Shown here piece by piece: positions 25,771 to 33,741 of a stretch of 64,000 nucleotides of DNA (its first letter is position 1; every line of letters begins with the position of its first letter). The stretch spans positions 806,001 through 870,000 of the forward strand of contig NZ_JBINNY010000001.1 in assembly GCF_051297175.1 (NCBI RefSeq). Direction: 5' to 3'. Source of the DNA: Dryocola sp051297175 (GTDB lineage Bacteria > Pseudomonadota > Gammaproteobacteria > Enterobacterales > Enterobacteriaceae). A program made the translations under genes and the position numbers. The notes under the pieces were generated by a model that saw only the letters and a list, made by a program, of their open reading frames with translations, was not told the DNA's origin and did not search any database.

Positions 25771-26631
25771 ATGGAAGATCTCAACGTAGTAGACAGTATC
25801 AATAATGCCGGGGGCTGGCTGGTGCGCAACCAGGCGTTGCTGCTGAGCTATGCGGTTAATATTGTGGCGGCCATCGCCATCATCATCGTCGGGATGATCG
25901 TCGCGCGAATGGTTTCCGGCGCGCTTAACCGCGTGATGCGCGCGCGTCACATTGACGCCACGGTCGCAGACTTCCTGTCCGCGCTGGTGCGTTATGGGAT
26001 TATTGCCTTCACGCTGATTGCTGCCCTGGGCCGCGTGGGCGTGCAGACCGCATCGGTTATCGCCGTGCTGGGTGCCGCCGGTTTGGCTATCGGTTTGGCG
26101 CTGCAGGGGTCGCTGTCCAACCTTGCGGCAGGCGTGCTGCTGGTGACCTTCCGTCCGTTCCGCGCGGGTGAGTATGTTGACCTTGGAGGTATCGCAGGCA
26201 CCGTGCTTAGCGTGCAGATTTTCTCCACCACGCTGCGTACCGCAGACGGCAAAATCGTCGTGGTGCCAAACGGTAAAATCATCGCTGGCAACATTATCAA
26301 CTTCTCCCGCGAGCCGGTTCGCCGTAACGAATTTATCATCGGCGTGGCCTACGACGCGGACATCGACCAGGTTAAAGAGATCCTGACCAACATCATCAAT
26401 AGCGATGAGCGCATCCTGAAAGATCGTGAAATGACGGTGCGCTTGAACGAGCTGGGTGCGTCTTCGGTGAACTTTGTGGTGCGCGTCTGGAGCAACAGCG
26501 GCGACCTGCAAAACGTCTACTGGGACGTGCTCGAACGCGTTAAGAAAGAGTTCGATGCGGCCGGCATCAGCATTCCTTATCCGCAGATGGACGTGAATTT
26601 CAAACGCGTCAAAGAAGCGACTCAGGAATAA
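25771..26631 (+). CDS. mscS: Small-conductance mechanosensitive channel MscS
   Basis: A 286-aa inner-membrane channel that releases solutes on hypo-osmotic shock; same length as E. coli MscS. Three N-terminal membrane segments are visible. The pore-lining third one has the Gly/Ala pattern LGAAGLAIGLALQGSLSNLAAG (around residues 96-117), followed by the cytoplasmic beta and alpha/beta domains with FRPFRAGEYVDLGGIAGTV and VVVPNGKIIAGNIINFSR. It is normally next to fbaA in E. coli and is displaced here by the tdc operon. Confidence 0.97.
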   Translation: MEDLNVVDSINNAGGWLVRNQALLLSYAVNIVAAIAIIIVGMIVARMVSGALNRVMRARHIDATVADFLSALVRYGIIAFTLIAALGRVGVQTASVIAVLGAAGLAIGLALQGSLSNLAAGVLLVTFRPFRAGEYVDLGGIAGTVLSVQIFSTTLRTADGKIVVVPNGKIIAGNIINFSREPVRRNEFIIGVAYDADIDQVKEILTNIINSDERILKDREMTVRLNELGASSVNFVVRVWSNSGDLQNVYWDVLERVKKEFDAAGISIPYPQMDVNFKRVKEATQE

Positions 26632-26639
26632 TCCCCGCA

Positions 26640-26668
26640 GGCCAGCTTCGGCTGGCCCTGTTCTTATT
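26640..26668 (+). terminator. Likely terminator after mscS
   Basis: Arms GGCCAGC and GCTGGCC around TTCG, followed by the mixed tract CTGTTCTTATT rather than a clean T-run, so termination may be partial. Confidence 0.6.
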
Positions 26669-26765
26669 AGTCGTACTTATTAACCATTAAAATTATCCAT
26701 TTCCTCTAATAATTTTTCCGTCTTACACTCCTCTTCAATTGCTTAACAAAGAAGAGCGAATCATC

Positions 26766-27401
26766 GTGTTATCTTACTATTTTCAAGGGCTTGCACTGGG
26801 TGCGGCCATGATCCTTCCGCTGGGCCCGCAAAACGCGTTTGTGATGAACCAGGGCATTCGCCGCCAGTACCATTTGATGATTGCCACGCTGTGCGCGCTG
26901 AGCGACGTGGTGCTGATCTGCGGCGGAATTTTCGGCGGCAGCGCCATTCTGATGCAGTCGCCGTGGCTGCTGGCTATCGTCACCTGGGGCGGCGTGGCGT
27001 TTCTGCTGTGGTACGGCTGGGGCGCGCTGCGCACCGCGATGAGCAGCAGCGTGGAGCTGGCGTCGGCGGAGGTGATGAAGCAGGGGCGCTGGAGAATCAT
27101 CGCGACCATGCTCGCCGTCACCTGGCTTAATCCGCACGTTTACCTCGATACCTTTGTGGTGCTGGGGAGCCTGGGCGGACAGCTGGCCGACGATCCGAAG
27201 CGCTGGTTCGCGCTGGGCACGGTGAGCGCGTCAATCCTGTGGTTCTACGGGCTGGCGATCCTGGCCGCCTGGCTGGCCCCGCGTTTACGTACCGCGAAAG
27301 CACAGCGCATTATCAACGGTCTGGTCGGCCTGGTGATGTGGTTTATCGCCTCGCAGCTGGCGTGGGACGGGGTGCAGCACATCGCGGCGCTGGTGCGCTA
27401 A
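26766..27401 (+). CDS. argO: Arginine exporter ArgO
   Basis: A 211-aa inner-membrane exporter of the LysE family that removes excess arginine (and the toxic analogue canavanine). The GTG at 26766 (VLSYYFQGLALGAAM) is chosen because it gives the E. coli length; the open frame from 26739 adds a charged leader with no family match. Conserved marks are ILPLGPQNAFVMNQG and TWLNPHVYLDTFVVLGS, with about five to six hydrophobic segments. Its activator ArgP is encoded 1 kb downstream on the other strand. Confidence 0.94.
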   Translation: MLSYYFQGLALGAAMILPLGPQNAFVMNQGIRRQYHLMIATLCALSDVVLICGGIFGGSAILMQSPWLLAIVTWGGVAFLLWYGWGALRTAMSSSVELASAEVMKQGRWRIIATMLAVTWLNPHVYLDTFVVLGSLGGQLADDPKRWFALGTVSASILWFYGLAILAAWLAPRLRTAKAQRIINGLVGLVMWFIASQLAWDGVQHIAALVR

Positions 27402-27507
27402 TTAGCCTAAATCCGATAGACAACGTGCTGAACCAGGCTATGCTTGCTGCCAAACGACCGCGTTTTCGTAACGTGATGACAGTGGAACATAGCATGGAGA
27501 AATTACA

Positions 27508-28242
27508 GTGAAGTTTAAAACCCTGGCATTAGCCGCTTTAGTAGGATTTGGCTCGGTTCCGGCGCTGGCAGACGAACTGCCTAATGGTCCGCATGTTGTC
27601 ACGTCCGGTACCGCAAGCGTTGACGCCGTTCCTGATATCGCAACGCTCGCCATCGAAGTTAACGTCTCTGCTAAAGACGCGGCCTCGGCTAAGAAACAGG
27701 CTGACGACCGCGTTGCACAGTACCTGACCTTCCTGCAGCAAAGCGGCGTTGAGAAGAAAGACATCAACGCTGCCAACCTGCGTACCCAGCCGGAATATGA
27801 GTACCTGAAAGACGGCAAAACCCAGCTGAAAGGCTACCGCGCCGTGCGTCAGGTTGAAGTGACGCTGCGCAAGCTCGACAAAATGAACGAGCTGCTCGAC
27901 GGCGCGCTGAAGTCTGGCCTGAACGAAATTCGTTCCGTGTCGCTGGGCGTTGCGCATCCGGAAGAGTACAAAGACAAGGCGCGTAAAGCTGCCATCGACG
28001 ACGCAAGCCGTCAGGCGAAGCTGTTAGCCGAAGGCTTCAACAGCAAGCTGGGGCCGGTTTACAGCGTGCGCTACCACGTTTCAAACTACCAGCCAGCGCC
28101 GATGGTGCGGATGATGAAAGCCGATGCCGCAGCGCCGGTTTCCGCCGACGATACCTACGATCAGCAGACCATCCAGTTTGACGATCAGGTAGACGTGGTG
28201 TTCGAGCTGGAACGCAATCAGAGCCAGCCGGCGCAGCAGTAG
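27508..28242 (+). CDS. yggE: SIMPL-domain periplasmic protein YggE
   Basis: A 244-aa exported protein with a signal peptide ending at ALA (about residue 22) and a SIMPL (DUF541) domain. Typical segments are VVTSGTASVDAVPDIATLAIEV, QKSGVEKKDINAANLRTQPEYEY-like text and DDASRQAKLLAEGFNSKLG. In E. coli it is linked to protection from oxidative stress, but its molecular activity is not known. It lies between argO and argP, as in E. coli, and is followed by a REP cluster and a bidirectional terminator. Confidence 0.93.
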   Translation: MKFKTLALAALVGFGSVPALADELPNGPHVVTSGTASVDAVPDIATLAIEVNVSAKDAASAKKQADDRVAQYLTFLQQSGVEKKDINAANLRTQPEYEYLKDGKTQLKGYRAVRQVEVTLRKLDKMNELLDGALKSGLNEIRSVSLGVAHPEEYKDKARKAAIDDASRQAKLLAEGFNSKLGPVYSVRYHVSNYQPAPMVRMMKADAAAPVSADDTYDQQTIQFDDQVDVVFELERNQSQPAQQ

Positions 28243-28251
28243 TTAGCAATT

Positions 28252-28384
28252 GGTGGATGGCGCTTACGCTTATCCACCCTACAAATGCGTTATCCGTAGG
28301 TCGGATAAGCATTAGCGTCGTACGACAAAGCCGCCCGACAAATGCGTCACCCGTAGGTCGGATAAGCGTTAGCGCCATCCGACA
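28252..28384. repeat. Cluster of REP-type palindromes (BIME) after yggE
   Basis: Three units are visible: GTGGATGGCGCTTACGCTTATCCACC, then GTAGGTCGGATAAGCATTAGCG... and GTAGGTCGGATAAGCGTTAGCGCCATCC in the opposite orientation. The alternating orientation is typical of a bacterial interspersed mosaic element. Confidence 0.85.
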
Positions 28385-28414
28385 AAAAAGCCCGCTACGA
28401 TGAGCGGGCTTTTT
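28385..28414. terminator. Bidirectional terminator between yggE and argP
   Basis: Perfect 12-bp arms AAAAAGCCCGCT and AGCGGGCTTTTT around a six-base loop serve both converging genes; the argP stop codon begins two bases away. Confidence 0.93.
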
Positions 28415-28415
28415 G

Positions 28416-29315
28416 CTATTCGGCGTCCTGGCGCAGGACCCGGTGTCCATACTCCAACAGCGCGTCCGTGACGTTGCGCATCATGCGGCTTTCTGGCGCG
28501 AACCGGTGCCAGTACAGCATACGGCGCTGCATCAGCCCCGGCGTCAGGTCAATAAGCTCGCCGCTGTTCAGCTCTCTTTCAATTTGCAGGTGCGGGATCA
28601 TGCAGCAGGTGGTGCCCTGACGCGCCAGCTGTACGAAGGCTTCCGACGAGTTAACGATGTGGCACGGCACGCTGCCCGGCGACAGGTCGAAATTCTGCTG
28701 TAAGAAGGCCTGGTGCATATCGTCCAGATGGTCAAAGGCGACCGCTGGGGCTTTAAGCAGCGCCGAGCGCGTCACGCCGTTCGGGAAGTAGCGTGCGGCA
28801 AAATCCTTCGAGCCGACGAACAGATAGTCCAGCGCGCCCAGGCGATCGACCAGGCAGCTCGGCAGCGGCTGCGGTTGAATCGAAACCGCGCCAACCACTT
28901 CGCCACGACGTAGGCGTTCCTGGGTGCGGGTTTCGTCTTCGACCTGCAAATTCAGGCGGATAGGGGAGTCGGCCAGCACGGGAGCCAGCGCGGGCAGCAG
29001 CCAGGTTGCCAGACTGTCGGCGTTGACGGCCAGCGACAGCAGCAGCGGGGTGGAGCCGGTTTGCTCGTCGCCCAGCCACTCCTCTTCAAGCAGCTCAACC
29101 TGGCGCAGCAGGGCGAGCAGCTTCTGCCCCTGCTCGGTAGGACGCGGTGGCACGGTGCGCACCAACAATGGCTGGCCGAACATATTTTCCAGCTGCTTGA
29201 TGCGCTGTGAAACCGCTGACTGAGTGATGCACAGCTTCTGCGCCGCGCGCTCAAATCCTCGTTCACGTATCACTGCATCCAGCGCCTGTAGCGTTCTGTA
29301 GTCCGGGCGTTTCAT
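28416..29315 (-). CDS. argP: LysR-type regulator ArgP (IciA)
   Basis: A 299-aa LysR-family protein (E. coli ArgP has 297 aa). The N-terminal helix-turn-helix reads FERAAQKLCITQSAVSQRIKQLEN (residues 20-43), and the rest is the ligand-binding domain that senses lysine and arginine. It activates argO when arginine is high, and lysine blocks that activation; it also controls dapB and other genes. It is convergent with yggE and divergent from rpiA, the same arrangement as in E. coli. Confidence 0.96.
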   Translation of the reverse strand: MKRPDYRTLQALDAVIRERGFERAAQKLCITQSAVSQRIKQLENMFGQPLLVRTVPPRPTEQGQKLLALLRQVELLEEEWLGDEQTGSTPLLLSLAVNADSLATWLLPALAPVLADSPIRLNLQVEDETRTQERLRRGEVVGAVSIQPQPLPSCLVDRLGALDYLFVGSKDFAARYFPNGVTRSALLKAPAVAFDHLDDMHQAFLQQNFDLSPGSVPCHIVNSSEAFVQLARQGTTCCMIPHLQIERELNSGELIDLTPGLMQRRMLYWHRFAPESRMMRNVTDALLEYGHRVLRQDAE

Positions 29316-29480
29316 TGTTGTTGCTAACTCCTGTTTTCGTTATGCCAGCACTATGACATAAATTTGTGACCAATCCAGACCAAATCCACAAAGATCGGAT
29401 GAGTTCGGCCATTCTCGGGGACTTTCCCCGTGGGCTTGCTCTATAATGCGCGTCAGTTTTCACAGCACAGGCAATTAACC

Positions 29481-30140
29481 ATGACGCAGGATGAACTGAA
29501 AAAAGCAGTCGGATGGGCAGCACTCCAGTACGTGCAGCCGGGCACCATTGTTGGCGTGGGCACCGGCTCTACCGCCGCACACTTTATTGATGCTCTGGGC
29601 ACCATCAAACACCAGATTGATGGCGCGGTATCCAGCTCCGACGCTTCCACCGCCAAACTGAAAAGCCTCGGCATCACCGTGTTCGATCTCAATGAAGTGG
29701 ATTCCCTCGGCATCTACGTTGACGGCGCGGACGAGATCAACTGGCAGATGCAGATGATCAAAGGCGGCGGCGCGGCGCTGACTCGCGAAAAGATCATTGC
29801 CTCGGTGGCGGACAAGTTTATCTGCATCGCGGATGCGTCCAAGCAGGTTGATATCCTCGGTAACTTCCCGCTGCCGGTTGAAGTGATTCCGATGGCGCGC
29901 AGCTGCGTGGCTCGCGAACTGGTGAAGCTGGGTGGCCGTCCGGAATACCGTCAGGGCGTCGTGACCGATAACGGCAACATTATCCTGGACGTTTATGGCC
30001 TGAGCATCATCGACCCGATCGCGCTGGAAAATGCGATCAACGGCCTGCCGGGCGTGGTAACCGTCGGCCTGTTTGCCAACCGTGGCGCGGACGTCGCGCT
30101 GATCGGCACCGCTGACGGCGTGAAAACCATCGTTAAATGA
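29481..30140 (+). CDS. rpiA: Ribose-5-phosphate isomerase A
   Basis: A 219-aa enzyme interconverting ribose 5-phosphate and ribulose 5-phosphate. The ATG at 29481 (MTQDELKKAVGWAAL) gives the E. coli length; the frame from 29430 adds 17 unrelated residues. Signatures include GVGTGSTAAHFIDAL (residues 25-39), SSDASTAKLKSLG, YVDGADEIN and GGGAALTREKI. The next gene, serA, is separated by 270 bases that carry a CRP-like site. Confidence 0.97.
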   Translation: MTQDELKKAVGWAALQYVQPGTIVGVGTGSTAAHFIDALGTIKHQIDGAVSSSDASTAKLKSLGITVFDLNEVDSLGIYVDGADEINWQMQMIKGGGAALTREKIIASVADKFICIADASKQVDILGNFPLPVEVIPMARSCVARELVKLGGRPEYRQGVVTDNGNIILDVYGLSIIDPIALENAINGLPGVVTVGLFANRGADVALIGTADGVKTIVK

Positions 30141-30210
30141 TCTGACCGGGGCGTCTTGTGCGCCCCAAAAAGCCGTATAAAAAATGACAAATTATTTTAA
30201 CGGTAATTTT

Positions 30211-30226
30211 GGTGACATATGTCACA
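30211..30226 (+). promoter_or_regulatory. CRP-like site upstream of serA
   Basis: GGTGA CATATG TCACA matches the CRP core at nine of ten positions and is a near-perfect dyad. It lies 185 bases before the serA start. The E. coli serA promoter is known to respond to CRP and Lrp. Confidence 0.55.
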
Positions 30227-30411
30227 TTCCTGTAAAGCACCTGTGATTCATTCCTGCTTCTCAATCCCAGCCAGCATTTTGTTCTGACTCCCCGTTTTTT
30301 CGCGCCTTCCGCCCCCGCTTGCGCGCAATCGTTTATATTGCCCCAGGCGTAAATTTTGATATTTTGACAGAAGGGTAACTTATACACAGAACAGATAAAC
30401 AGGGTCGGGAA

Positions 30412-31650
30412 ATGGCAAAAGTATCACTGGAGAAAGACAAAATTAAATTCCTGCTGGTGGAAGGCGTACACCAGAAAGCGGTCGAGAACCTTCGCGCGGC
30501 AGGCTATACCAACATCGAGTATCACAAAGGCGCGCTGGACAGCGACGCGCTGAAAGAAGCCATTCGTGATGCCCATTTCATCGGCTTGCGTTCCCGTACC
30601 AACCTGACGGCAGATATCCTCGCTTCGGCGGAGAAACTGGTCGCCGTCGGCTGCTTCTGTATCGGCACCAACCAGGTTGACCTTGACGCTGCGGCAAAAC
30701 GCGGCGTGCCGGTGTTCAACGCACCTTTCTCCAACACCCGTTCCGTTGCGGAGCTGGTTATCGGCCAGCTGCTTCTGCTGCTGCGCGGCATTCCGGAAGC
30801 GAACGCCAAGGCGCACCGCGGCGTGTGGAACAAGCTGGCCGTCGGCTCGTATGAAGCGCGCGGTAAAAAACTCGGTATTATCGGCTACGGCCACATTGGC
30901 ACTCAGCTAGGGATCCTTGCGGAAGCGCTGGGCATGCACGTTTACTTCTACGATATCGAAAACAAGCTGCCGCTGGGCAACGCGACGCAGGTTCAGCACC
31001 TGTCCGACCTGCTCAATATGAGCGACGTGGTCAGCCTGCACGTGCCGGAAAACGCTTCTACCAAAAACATGATTGGCGCGAACGAGCTGGCGCTGATGAA
31101 GCCCGGCTCGCTGCTGATCAACGACGCGCGCGGCACGGTGGTTGATATCCCGGCGCTGTGCGATGCGCTGGCACGTAAGCATCTGGCAGGGGCGGCAATC
31201 GACGTATTCCCAACCGAGCCTGCGACCAACAGCGATCCGTTCACCTCCCCGCTGTGCGAATTTGATAACGTGATCCTGACGCCGCACATCGGCGGTTCTA
31301 CCCAGGAAGCGCAGGAAAACATCGGCCTGGAAGTGGCGGGCAAGCTGGCGAAGTACTCCGACAACGGCTCAACGCTGTCTGCGGTAAACTTCCCGGAAGT
31401 TTCCCTGCCGCTGCACGGCGGCACCACCAGCCGTCTGCTGCACATCCACGAAAACCGCCCGGGCATCCTGACCGCGCTGAACCAGATTTTTGCCGAGCAG
31501 GGGATCAACATCGCCGCGCAGTTCCTGCAAACGACGCCGCATATGGGCTACGTAGTAATTGATATCGATGCTGAGGAAGACGTTGCCGAAGCGGCGCTGA
31601 AATCAATGAAGGCGATTCCGGGGACTATCCGCGCGCGTCTGCTTTACTAA
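30412..31650 (+). CDS. serA: D-3-phosphoglycerate dehydrogenase
   Basis: A 412-aa NAD enzyme that begins serine synthesis from 3-phosphoglycerate; it is feedback-inhibited by serine through its C-terminal ACT domain. The Rossmann motif is GIIGYGHIGTQLG (near residue 157), the catalytic Arg lies in NDARGTVVD, and the Glu-His pair falls in DVFPTEPA and TPHIGGST (near residue 292). The ACT domain starts at RLLHIHENRPGIL. The protein is two residues longer than the E. coli one, in the loop LHGGTTSRLLH. Confidence 0.97.
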   Translation: MAKVSLEKDKIKFLLVEGVHQKAVENLRAAGYTNIEYHKGALDSDALKEAIRDAHFIGLRSRTNLTADILASAEKLVAVGCFCIGTNQVDLDAAAKRGVPVFNAPFSNTRSVAELVIGQLLLLLRGIPEANAKAHRGVWNKLAVGSYEARGKKLGIIGYGHIGTQLGILAEALGMHVYFYDIENKLPLGNATQVQHLSDLLNMSDVVSLHVPENASTKNMIGANELALMKPGSLLINDARGTVVDIPALCDALARKHLAGAAIDVFPTEPATNSDPFTSPLCEFDNVILTPHIGGSTQEAQENIGLEVAGKLAKYSDNGSTLSAVNFPEVSLPLHGGTTSRLLHIHENRPGILTALNQIFAEQGINIAAQFLQTTPHMGYVVIDIDAEEDVAEAALKSMKAIPGTIRARLLY

Positions 31651-31662
31651 GCTATTTTGAAA

Positions 31663-31780
31663 TGTCGGATGGCGCTGCGCTTATCCGACCTACTACCAGG
31701 CTGAATGTCAGGGGGCGCTAAGCTTACCCGACCAACAACAACTTACGTGTAAGGTGGATAAGCGAACGCGCCATCCACCG
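31663..31780. repeat. REP/BIME cluster between serA and fau
   Basis: Unit one, GTCGGATGGCGCTGCGCTTATCC, is followed by a degenerate unit near 31710-31735 and a third, GGTGGATAAGCGAACGCG...CATCCACC (31752-31779). It occupies nearly all of the spacer between the convergent genes. E. coli has the sibC toxin-antitoxin RNA locus near this position; nothing resembling it is visible here. Confidence 0.8.
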
Positions 31781-31783
31781 TTT

Positions 31784-32395
31784 TTACCACTCCCAAATCT
31801 TTGACGGCGTCACCACCGCGGGCAGCGGAATATCCCACTCTTCGGCTGGTAACGTCGGCACCCGCTGGCAATCGTGGGCCAGGCCTACCGGCCACAGGCC
31901 ATGCTGTCGCCAGTTCTGTAATGTCCTGTCGTAGAACCCACCGCCCATTCCCAGACGCTGCCCCTGTTCATCAAAGGCGACCAGCGGCGTAATCAGTACG
32001 TCCAGCCCGTCCAGCGGCAGAACGTTGCGCACGTCGAGCTTCGGTTCAAAGATTTTCAGACGATTCATCACCAGATGGCTGTCGCGGTCGTAGCGCAGAA
32101 ACAGCAGGCTGCCCCTGGTAAACGGGTGAAGCACCGGCAGGTAAACGGACTTCCCGGCCTGCCACAAAGCGTGGATCAGCGGGCGCGTATCCAGCTCGCC
32201 GTCAAACGACAAAAATACCGCAACCGTGGAGGCTTTCACCACCGGCGGATACGCCAGCATGCGTGAAGCGGCCTGTTCGGCAAAGGTTTGTTGTTGTGTA
32301 TCGGTAAGAGCTCGGCGACGCTGCCGGATGGTCTGACGAATTTCAGTGCGAAGTGTAGAAACCGAAGAAGGTAGTGCTTGGGAAATGGCTGTCAT
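31784..32395 (-). CDS. fau: 5-formyltetrahydrofolate cyclo-ligase
   Basis: A 203-aa enzyme (ygfA) that converts 5-formyltetrahydrofolate back to 5,10-methenyltetrahydrofolate with ATP. Signatures are the basic IRQRRRAL near residue 22, VAVFLSFDGELDTRPLI, and the C-terminal GMGGGFYDRTL...PLPAVVTPSKIWEW. It is downstream of 6S RNA on the same strand, the conserved ssrS-ygfA pair. The start is not certain: the frame begins at 32395, just beyond the 3' end of 6S RNA, and no shorter ATG start fits. Confidence 0.93.
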   Translation of the reverse strand: MTAISQALPSSVSTLRTEIRQTIRQRRRALTDTQQQTFAEQAASRMLAYPPVVKASTVAVFLSFDGELDTRPLIHALWQAGKSVYLPVLHPFTRGSLLFLRYDRDSHLVMNRLKIFEPKLDVRNVLPLDGLDVLITPLVAFDEQGQRLGMGGGFYDRTLQNWRQHGLWPVGLAHDCQRVPTLPAEEWDIPLPAVVTPSKIWEW

Positions 32396-32417
32396 ACGTG
32401 ATGACCAGGTAGAAAGA

Positions 32418-32602
32418 GGGAATCTCCGAGATGCCGCCGCAGGCTGTAACCCTTGAACCCTTGGTTCAAGGTGAATGTAGCGTCACTGTCTTAAGGCTTC
32501 TCGGACGAACCGAGCATGCTCACCGACGGTGGAGCACCACATTCTTGTGGTATGAAATATCGGCTCAGGGGACTGGCCCGCTTGCAAACATCTCAGAGAA
32601 AT
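32418..32602 (-). ncRNA. ssrS: 6S RNA
   Basis: On the minus strand the RNA begins ATTTCTCTGAGATGTTTGC and ends GGCATCTCGGAGATTCCC, the same ends as E. coli 6S RNA, with a length of about 185 nt. The closing stem pairs the two ends, and the central part contains the expected large bubble between paired arms (CAGTCCCCTGAGCCGATATT on one side). 6S RNA mimics an open promoter and binds sigma-70 RNA polymerase in stationary phase. It lies between zapA and fau, as in related bacteria. Confidence 0.97.
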
Positions 32603-32643
32603 TTGGACTTCACAGTTACTCTACCATAGACAACTGCGAAGCG

Positions 32644-32973
32644 TTATTCAAAATTTGGACCCTGTCTATCTGTTATGCGACCTTGCTCAAGTAACGCCTG
32701 TTCAATGGTCTGCTGTAACATTTTGATGCGCTGCTCCATGTTGGCAGCGTAATCACGGGTTTTCGATTTTTCCTGAGCTAACTCGTAGCAAATGTTCAGC
32801 GCTGCGATGAAAACTAACTGCTCAGTATTTGTGACTCTAGTGCGAACTTTTAAATCTTGCAACCGCTGATCTAGCTCAACCGCGGCCTGATTCAACGCAT
32901 CCTGTTGTTCAGGCGGACAATTCACGCGCAATGAACGACCGAAAATTTGGATATCGACTGGTTGTGCAGACAT
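32644..32973 (-). CDS. zapA: Cell division protein ZapA
   Basis: A 109-aa Z-ring-associated protein that crosslinks FtsZ filaments. The N-terminal globular part contains VDIQIFGRSLRVNCPPEQ, and the C-terminal half is a coiled coil (about residues 60-100, ICYELAQEKSKTRDYAANMEQRIKMLQQT). Length equals that of E. coli ZapA. It is divergent from ygfB and lies just upstream of 6S RNA on the same strand. Confidence 0.97.
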   Translation of the reverse strand: MSAQPVDIQIFGRSLRVNCPPEQQDALNQAAVELDQRLQDLKVRTRVTNTEQLVFIAALNICYELAQEKSKTRDYAANMEQRIKMLQQTIEQALLEQGRITDRQGPNFE

Positions 32974-33138
32974 GCCACCTTCCTGCTGTTAACTCGCCTG
33001 CCTGTCGCAACCTGTTCCAGGCCACGAAAGGGGCGTCACTATAGCTACCCCGTTATGAAGATACAAGCCCTTTTCTGGTGCCTCGGAGTCCCTGGTGGTA
33101 GCATAACATGAACTATCCCTGCCAACGATGACGAATGC

Positions 33139-33717
33139 ATGTCTATACAGAACGCTATGCCAGGCTACGACGCCGTAAGCCAACTTTTGAACCAACAGGG
33201 CGTGGGGCTGACCCCTGCGGAAATGCACGGCTTAATCAGCGGCATGCTATGCGGTGGCAACAAAGACACCAGCTGGCAGCCGCTGCTGCATGACCTGACA
33301 AACGAAGGCCTGGCCTTCAGCCAGAACCTCGCCGATTCCCTGCGCGAAATGCATGGCGCAACGGGCGATGCGCTGGAAGACGACGGCTTCCTGTTCCAGC
33401 TCTATCTGCCGGACGGCGACGACACCACGGTGTTTGACCGTGCGGACGCGCTGGCAGGCTGGGTGAACCACTTCCTGCTTGGCCTCGGCGTAACCCAGCC
33501 TAAGCTTGATAAGGTGACCGGCGAAACGGGCGAAGCCATCGACGATCTGCGCAACATTGCCCAGCTAGGCTATGACGAAGACGAAGATCAGGAAGAGCTG
33601 GAAATGTCGCTGGAGGAGATTATCGAGTACGTGCGCGTTGCAGCACTGCTGTGCCACGACACCTTTACTCGTCCGCAGCCAACCGCGCCAGAAGTGCGCA
33701 AGCCAACGCTCCACTAA
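33139..33717 (+). CDS. ygfB: UPF0149 family protein YgfB
   Basis: A 192-aa alpha-helical protein of the YgfB/YecA (UPF0149) family. Marks are LTPAEMHGLISGMLCGG (residues 26-42), an acidic tract DEDEDQEELEMSLEEI near residue 150 and the C-terminal VRVAALLCHDTF. Its molecular role is unclear in enterobacteria; in Pseudomonas a homologue influences regulation of an amidase and beta-lactam resistance. It heads the ygfB-pepP-ubiH-ubiI run. Confidence 0.95.
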   Translation: MSIQNAMPGYDAVSQLLNQQGVGLTPAEMHGLISGMLCGGNKDTSWQPLLHDLTNEGLAFSQNLADSLREMHGATGDALEDDGFLFQLYLPDGDDTTVFDRADALAGWVNHFLLGLGVTQPKLDKVTGETGEAIDDLRNIAQLGYDEDEDQEELEMSLEEIIEYVRVAALLCHDTFTRPQPTAPEVRKPTLH

Positions 33718-33741
33718 GAAAAATAAGCTTCAGGAGGTGTG

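Noticed and set aside
30148..30165. Terminator after rpiA (GGGGCG...CGCCCC)
   Set aside because: The stem is followed by A residues on the plus strand, not T, so it is not a convincing intrinsic terminator for rpiA.
31651..31783. SibC/Ibs-type toxin-antitoxin RNA expected between serA and fau
   Set aside because: The spacer holds only REP units; no short hydrophobic peptide frame of the Ibs type was found.
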